Below, in pieces: positions 60,191 through 64,000 of a DNA stretch of 64,000 nucleotides. The position numbers and the translations under genes were made by a program. Location: contig NZ_JAGIZA010000002.1 of NCBI RefSeq assembly GCF_017813365.1, positions 124,001-188,000 on the forward strand, in the 5' to 3' direction. This stretch comes from Roseomonas indoligenes. GTDB lineage: Bacteria; Pseudomonadota; Alphaproteobacteria; Acetobacterales; Acetobacteraceae. Each line of letters begins with the position of its first letter. Positions within the stretch are counted from its first letter, which is position 1. The notes beneath the pieces are model-generated. The model did not search any database and was not told where the DNA came from. It saw nothing but the letters and a program-made list of their open reading frames with translations.

Positions 60191-60205
60191 CGGGGGCTGC
60201 CCCCG
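60191..60205. terminator. GC hairpin between convergent genes
   Basis: CGGGGG-CTG-CCCCCG lies in the 28-base gap between the phosphatase gene (+) and the methyltransferase gene (-). The stem is only 6 bp, the loop is 3 bases and there is no T tract, so it is a weak candidate for a bidirectional stop. Confidence 0.3.
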
Positions 60206-60210
60206 CGGGA

Positions 60211-61722
60211 TTAGGCCGGCACAACGCCCAGGGTTCGGAGAAGGGGCACCCGCTGCTCCAGGACCCGCGCGATGAGGGCGGGCACCTCCTGGCGGCCGGT
60301 CTCGTCCAGCCCTTGGGAGAGTGCCTCCGCCCAGGTTCCCGCGGCGTCCTCGCGGTCCCCGGCCAGCAGGCGCGCCGTGATGAACTGGAGGAGCTTCGGC
60401 GCGAGCAGCCCGGCGCCGGTCAGGGAGCAGGCGAGGCCGCCGGCACCGCGCGGACCCAGCAGGCTCCGCACGCGGCCGCCGAGGAGGCGGTTCAGCCGAT
60501 CGGCGGAGGGGGCCTGGGCCGCGACGCCGGCGGTGACCTGGGCCTGTCCCGTGCCGACAAGCACGGCCACCAGTTCCGCCGCGTTGCTGACGCCGGGGTG
60601 CCGGGCCATCAGCGCGCCGACCGTGGTGGGGCCTTCCAGCGCCGCGGCCATAAGGGTCTTCAGCCCACCGCCGATCTCCGCCGTGCCGGCCGGCACGGCG
60701 AGGTTGGTGTCGAGCTCGGCGGGCGAGACGACGGGAACGAGGGTCATGGCCGCGAGGCGCTCGTCCCGCTCGCCGCTGCGCAGGCGGTGCGCGCCGCGAA
60801 CATAGACGTCGTGCCGGAACTGCCGGTGCAGGCAGGTGTCCATGACCAGCTCGCGCATCGCAGTGTCGTCGAAGCGCTCATAGAGGGCCCTCTGCTCCTC
60901 CGTCAGCATGAGGGTGGGGAAGCTCTCCAGCGGCGCGGCCGTCGCCACCCAGTCGAGCTTGGCGCCGGACATGGCGGCAGCGACATCGGCGTGGAAAGCT
61001 GGCGCCCAGTGGGCGTTCATGTACTCGTGGGTCAGGTATTCCGGGGCTAGGTCCTTCGTGGCGGTCAGGAGCTGCTGCACGAGCGGGCTGGTCTGGAGAT
61101 AGTGCGCCCCCGTCGCGTTCAGCTCCCGCACGAGGTCCAGCCCGGCCACGACCGCAGCCTCGCTGCGCCGCGCGGCGCGCCGCCCGCCCTCCAGCACAAG
61201 GCGCTGCATGCCGATCGCGCTCTGCCAGGCCGGAAGGGCGTTGTAGCTGACATGGACCACGCCGCCCGGCCGCACCTTCTCGGCCAGAAGGCGCACGATG
61301 CCCGCGCGCACCTCCGGGCTCACCCAGGTCCAGACGCCGTGCATGCTGGTGAAGTCTGCCTCGGGGATGGCTCGCGCTGCCTCGCTGCCCGCCAGGGTCG
61401 TGAGATCGGCCTCCAGGAAGGTGACGTTCCCGATCCCGGCCGCGGCGGCGGTCGCGCGGGCGCTGGCGATGTGGGCGGGGTTGTAGTCCACCGCCGTGAC
61501 GGTCCAGGCGGGGTTCGCGGCGGCGAGGACGAGGGCGCCGATGCCCTGGCCGCAGCCGAGTTCGAGGTAGCGCACCGGCTCGCCCGGGCCGGGAAGATCG
61601 GCCGCGATGCCGCGCAGCGTGCAGGCGAGCACGAGTTGGGACGGGGATTGCTGGGTATAGTAGCCCTCGATGTATTCGAGGTCGGTCACATAGCCGCCGC
61701 CCCAGTCGCTTCCCGCCGTCAC
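60211..61722 (-). CDS. Methyltransferase with regulatory domain in the T6SS locus
   Basis: A 503-residue protein. The N-terminal class I SAM domain (about 35-200) carries VRYLELGCGQGIGALVLAAA, VTAVDYNPAHIASARATAAA and TSMHGVWTWVSPEVRAGIVR. The middle part (residues about 215-300: LQQLLTATKDLAPEYLTHEY, MNAHWAPAFHADVAAAMSGA, LDWVATAAPLESFP) matches the methyltransferase regulatory domain type. The C-terminal 170 residues are helical. GTG 61722 gives a 22-base gap after tssG and follows GGAGGGGA; an earlier start would run deep into tssG. It is likely cotranscribed with tssF-tssG. Such enzymes are not core T6SS parts; the target is unknown. Confidence 0.8.
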   Translation of the reverse strand: MTAGSDWGGGYVTDLEYIEGYYTQQSPSQLVLACTLRGIAADLPGPGEPVRYLELGCGQGIGALVLAAANPAWTVTAVDYNPAHIASARATAAAAGIGNVTFLEADLTTLAGSEAARAIPEADFTSMHGVWTWVSPEVRAGIVRLLAEKVRPGGVVHVSYNALPAWQSAIGMQRLVLEGGRRAARRSEAAVVAGLDLVRELNATGAHYLQTSPLVQQLLTATKDLAPEYLTHEYMNAHWAPAFHADVAAAMSGAKLDWVATAAPLESFPTLMLTEEQRALYERFDDTAMRELVMDTCLHRQFRHDVYVRGAHRLRSGERDERLAAMTLVPVVSPAELDTNLAVPAGTAEIGGGLKTLMAAALEGPTTVGALMARHPGVSNAAELVAVLVGTGQAQVTAGVAAQAPSADRLNRLLGGRVRSLLGPRGAGGLACSLTGAGLLAPKLLQFITARLLAGDREDAAGTWAEALSQGLDETGRQEVPALIARVLEQRVPLLRTLGVVPA

Positions 61723-61744
61723 GCCCTGGTCCCCTCCATGTCCA

Positions 61745-62878
61745 TCAGGCCCTGGCCACTGGCTGGGCTTCCACGATCTCCGCCTCGAAGACGGCATCGG
61801 CCGCGTGGTTCCGCCGCCGCTCGCCCTTGCCCATGGGTAGCCAGGTGTTCCACCCCAACCGGGGCGTCATGCCCGCTTCCCCGCCAGGTGCGAGGGGCGG
61901 CACGGAATCCCGGTCCAGGATAAGGTTCACGGCAAAGCCGACCTCGAAGCCCACAAAGGCGCGCACGAGCGCGACCAGTCGGCGCAGGTCGGGCCCGTCC
62001 GGCAGCAGCCGCTCGAAGCTCGCACGGTCCAGCGGGCCGATCTGCAGCAGGATGCGCGCCTGCTGGTCCCAGGCGCGGATGCCGATCGCGGCGTCTTCGC
62101 CCAGACGGTGGAAGGCGCCGGGCGCGAGGCCGACAGGGAGCCGGCTGCGCTGGTCCGGCGGCACGGCAAGCCAGGCGCCCGCGAACTGCCGGACGAGGAC
62201 CGGGCGCTCCAGCCAGTCCGAGATCATCGCCTCCAGCCGCTCGGCGGAGCGGGGGCGGGCGGAGAAGAAGCCGGCATAGTGCTGCAGGGGCGCGTTGCCC
62301 GTCGGCAGCCTCTCCGCGAAGCCGGGTATGCCGTAGCCCGTGAGCGCGAGCAGGGCTCCGCCCACCGGGCCCCCATCCTCCGTCCCTTTCTGCGCCCTGG
62401 GGCCGGGTTCCGCTTCCGTCTCGAGTCCCGGCTGCGTCTCCGCCCGGGGCTTCGGCGTCAGCAGGTTCGTATCCGCCGCGCGCTGCGGCCGGTACTTGGC
62501 CCCGGCCGCGGCAAAGCGCGCGACCATCCTGTGGGCCAGCACGTCCAGGAAGTCGCCGAGGGAGTGGGAGCGGTTGCGGTGCGCGGCGGTCACGGCATCG
62601 GAGTAGTGGCGCGGCAGGACGCCGCTCGGCCCCGTCAGCCCGATCAGCCCGACCGCGACGCGCGGCGGGGATGGTTGGCGCGGATCCTCGACGAGGGTCA
62701 CCTCGCTGCCGGGATAGGCGGCACCGCTGAGGCTCACGAAGCGCGCGGCCTCGGCCGGGTCGGGCTGCCGGCGGGCGAAGCCGAGCACGCGCACCGCGGC
62801 ATCGAAGGTGAAGCGGCGGGGATCGGCGAGCAGCCGGCCCAGCGCGCTTCGCCCGCGGGACCGGGAAGAAGGCTTCAC
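61745..62878 (-). CDS. tssG: T6SS baseplate protein TssG
   Basis: TssG (ImpH/VasB), 377 residues, forms the baseplate wedge with TssF and TssE. The opening LLADPRRFTFDAAVRVLGFA and the blocks GLIGLTGPSGVLPRHYSDAV, SLGDFLDVLAHRMVARF, YAGFFSARPRSAERLEAMIS and FVGFEVGFAVNLILDRDSVP with RLGWNTWL are typical. A Pro/Glu/Gly-rich insertion of about 35 residues (PRAETQPGLETEAEPGPRAQ) lies in the middle. Start is GTG, overlapping the tssF stop (GTGA). Confidence 0.93.
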   Translation of the reverse strand: MKPSSRSRGRSALGRLLADPRRFTFDAAVRVLGFARRQPDPAEAARFVSLSGAAYPGSEVTLVEDPRQPSPPRVAVGLIGLTGPSGVLPRHYSDAVTAAHRNRSHSLGDFLDVLAHRMVARFAAAGAKYRPQRAADTNLLTPKPRAETQPGLETEAEPGPRAQKGTEDGGPVGGALLALTGYGIPGFAERLPTGNAPLQHYAGFFSARPRSAERLEAMISDWLERPVLVRQFAGAWLAVPPDQRSRLPVGLAPGAFHRLGEDAAIGIRAWDQQARILLQIGPLDRASFERLLPDGPDLRRLVALVRAFVGFEVGFAVNLILDRDSVPPLAPGGEAGMTPRLGWNTWLPMGKGERRRNHAADAVFEAEIVEAQPVARA

Positions 62879-64000
62879 AGCAGCACCTGCCGGCCCGCGC
62901 GGGCCGGCCAGGCGGCGGCGGTGCCAGGGCGGCCGCGCAGGACGGCACGGGTGCGGACGAAGGAGTTCACCGTGGCGTGCAGGGCGAGGAAGCGCTCCAG
63001 CACGGAGGCGAGGAGATAGAGCCCGCCCGTGGTCCAGAGCTGGTCGTCCCAGGTCAGGGTCACGTCCAGCCCGCGGCAGAAGCCACCCGCCCGCGCGCCG
63101 GGCACTCGGGCGGTGCCGGGGGCGGAGGTCACGTCCAGCAGGGCGCGGATGGAGGCGCGGGTCTCCGCGGTGTCGCGCCCGTCATAGAGGCGCAGCACCT
63201 CGGCCAGCGCCTTCGCCGCATCCACGCCGCCGACGACGCTGAGGTGGCCGAGCGAGAGGTGGGAGATCAGCCGCCAGGCCCCGCGCTCCTGCAGCGGCAT
63301 GCGCATGGTGCTGGTGGGGGCCGTGAGGCAGGTGAGCCCGGTCACGACCGCCAGCCCCTCCACCAGCCGCAGCGCGGGGCGGCCGCCGCCGAAGGGCAGG
63401 GCTGCCGGCAGGTCCCGGTTGCAGCAGAGGGCATCGACGGAGAGCACCACATCGCCTTCCCGGTCCGCGTCGAAGGCTGGGTCGTGGGGCAGGAGGAAGA
63501 CCTCGCTGCCGCGGACCCGCCCCGGCGCGGGTCGGCGCGCGGTGCCGTAGGTGCCGCCCGGCTCCGCATCGGACTCCTCGCCGCCCGGCGATCCCTCTCG
63601 CGTCAGCCGGTAGAAGGATTCCCAGCGCCGGAAGCCGCCGCCTGGAAGACCCTCCCGCACCCGCTCCACCGACCACACCTCCAGCGCGGAGGGGCGGCGG
63701 GCGTCGGGAACGATGCGGTACTCGATGCTCGTGCTGTCCAGCGCGATCGGCTCGCAGCGCTGGGGGAAGAGGTTCACCATCGGCGTGCAGCCGAGCGCGA
63801 GGCTACCCGCATCCACCGCACGCTCCAGCTCCGGCGGCAGGCGGTCCAGGTAGACGAAGATGTCCATCCGGTTCCCGGCCGAGAGCAGAGTCTTGGCGTC
63901 CAGGCGCAGGATGTCCACGAAGAGGAACTTCTCTCGCGCGGCGAAATACTCGCTCAGCAGCCGGAAGCCGGAGAAGGAGCGCGCAGGCCAGGGCAGCAGC
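62875..64000 (-). CDS. tssF: T6SS baseplate protein TssF, 5' end outside the window
   Basis: The C-terminal 375 residues of TssF (ImpG/VasA), the largest baseplate wedge subunit (usually about 600 residues). Recognisable blocks: FSGFRLLSEYFAAREKFLFV, LALGCTPMVNLFPQRCEPIA, LDSTSIEYRIVPDARRPSAL, EVWSVERVREG and GGLYLLASVLERFLALHATV, NSFVRTRAVLRG. The frame is open to the window end at 64000, so the start lies beyond. It overlaps tssG by 4 bases. Further T6SS genes (tssA, B, C, E, H, hcp) are expected upstream on this strand, outside the window. Confidence 0.95.
   Translation of the reverse strand, partial: LLPWPARSFSGFRLLSEYFAAREKFLFVDILRLDAKTLLSAGNRMDIFVYLDRLPPELERAVDAGSLALGCTPMVNLFPQRCEPIALDSTSIEYRIVPDARRPSALEVWSVERVREGLPGGGFRRWESFYRLTREGSPGGEESDAEPGGTYGTARRPAPGRVRGSEVFLLPHDPAFDADREGDVVLSVDALCCNRDLPAALPFGGGRPALRLVEGLAVVTGLTCLTAPTSTMRMPLQERGAWRLISHLSLGHLSVVGGVDAAKALAEVLRLYDGRDTAETRASIRALLDVTSAPGTARVPGARAGGFCRGLDVTLTWDDQLWTTGGLYLLASVLERFLALHATVNSFVRTRAVLRGRPGTAAAWPARAGRQVLL

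Overview
The window is a GC-rich (roughly 70 percent or more), densely packed chromosomal segment. Family content (SelA/SelB/SelD, a two-subunit methylcrotonoyl-CoA carboxylase, Mfd, an OpgH-like glucosyltransferase, a proteobacterial type VI secretion system, two-partner secretion) and codon use suggest an alphaproteobacterium, most likely Acetobacteraceae (Roseomonas-like). That assignment is inferred from family resemblance, not from any database comparison. No insertion sequence, prophage or CRISPR array was seen. Layout: (1) 1-4.2 kb, selenocysteine module on the + strand: selA (cut by the window edge), a Sel1-repeat protein, selB and tRNA-Sec. The tRNA-Sec gene lies entirely inside the selB reading frame. 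(2) 4.2-7.8 kb, small genes on both strands: an RlpA-like barrel protein, an NTF2-like protein and several unrecognised small, mostly secreted proteins, with two clear hairpin terminators. (3) 7.8-15.9 kb, - strand: mccB-mccA (leucine catabolism), mfd, selD. (4) 16.25-30.2 kb, + strand: thirteen genes, nearly all overlapping by 1 to 11 bases, read as one operon: inositol-1-phosphate synthase, an HD-fold protein, a methyltransferase, a Gfo/Idh/MocA oxidoreductase, a metallo-beta-lactamase-fold protein with zinc ribbon, a YcaO-family enzyme, a TIM-barrel isomerase, a GT4 glycosyltransferase, a PIG-L deacetylase, a uracil-DNA glycosylase-like protein, a GalE-like epimerase, an OpgH-like membrane glucosyltransferase and an MFS transporter. 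This is the most interesting part of the window: it looks like a biosynthetic operon for an inositol-derived, glycosylated and exported metabolite carrying a YcaO-installed group, and it matches no pathway I recognise. (5) 30.2-31.3 kb, + strand: an unknown protein and an alkyladenine DNA glycosylase behind an AT-rich promoter-like segment. (6) 31.5-49.2 kb, - strand: a two-partner secretion operon (tpsB, a 2273-residue tpsA, a lipoprotein with a CHAT protease domain), then a glycosyltransferase-like protein, a Hanks-type kinase, an OmpA-like protein, a membrane-anchored HExxH protein and a peptidoglycan-binding protein. (7) 49.5-64 kb, type VI secretion locus: a glucosaminidase-like protein, tagH (FHA), tssJ, tssK, tssL, tssM, tagF and a PP2C phosphatase on +; a methyltransferase with regulatory domain, tssG and tssF (cut by the window edge) on -. 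How they work together: kinase, FHA protein and PP2C phosphatase could form the threonine-phosphorylation switch known for T6SS. The glucosaminidase and peptidoglycan-binding proteins could be cell-wall-acting effectors or housekeeping factors. SelA, SelB, tRNA-Sec and SelD complete the selenocysteine machinery, but no selenoprotein gene was seen in the window.
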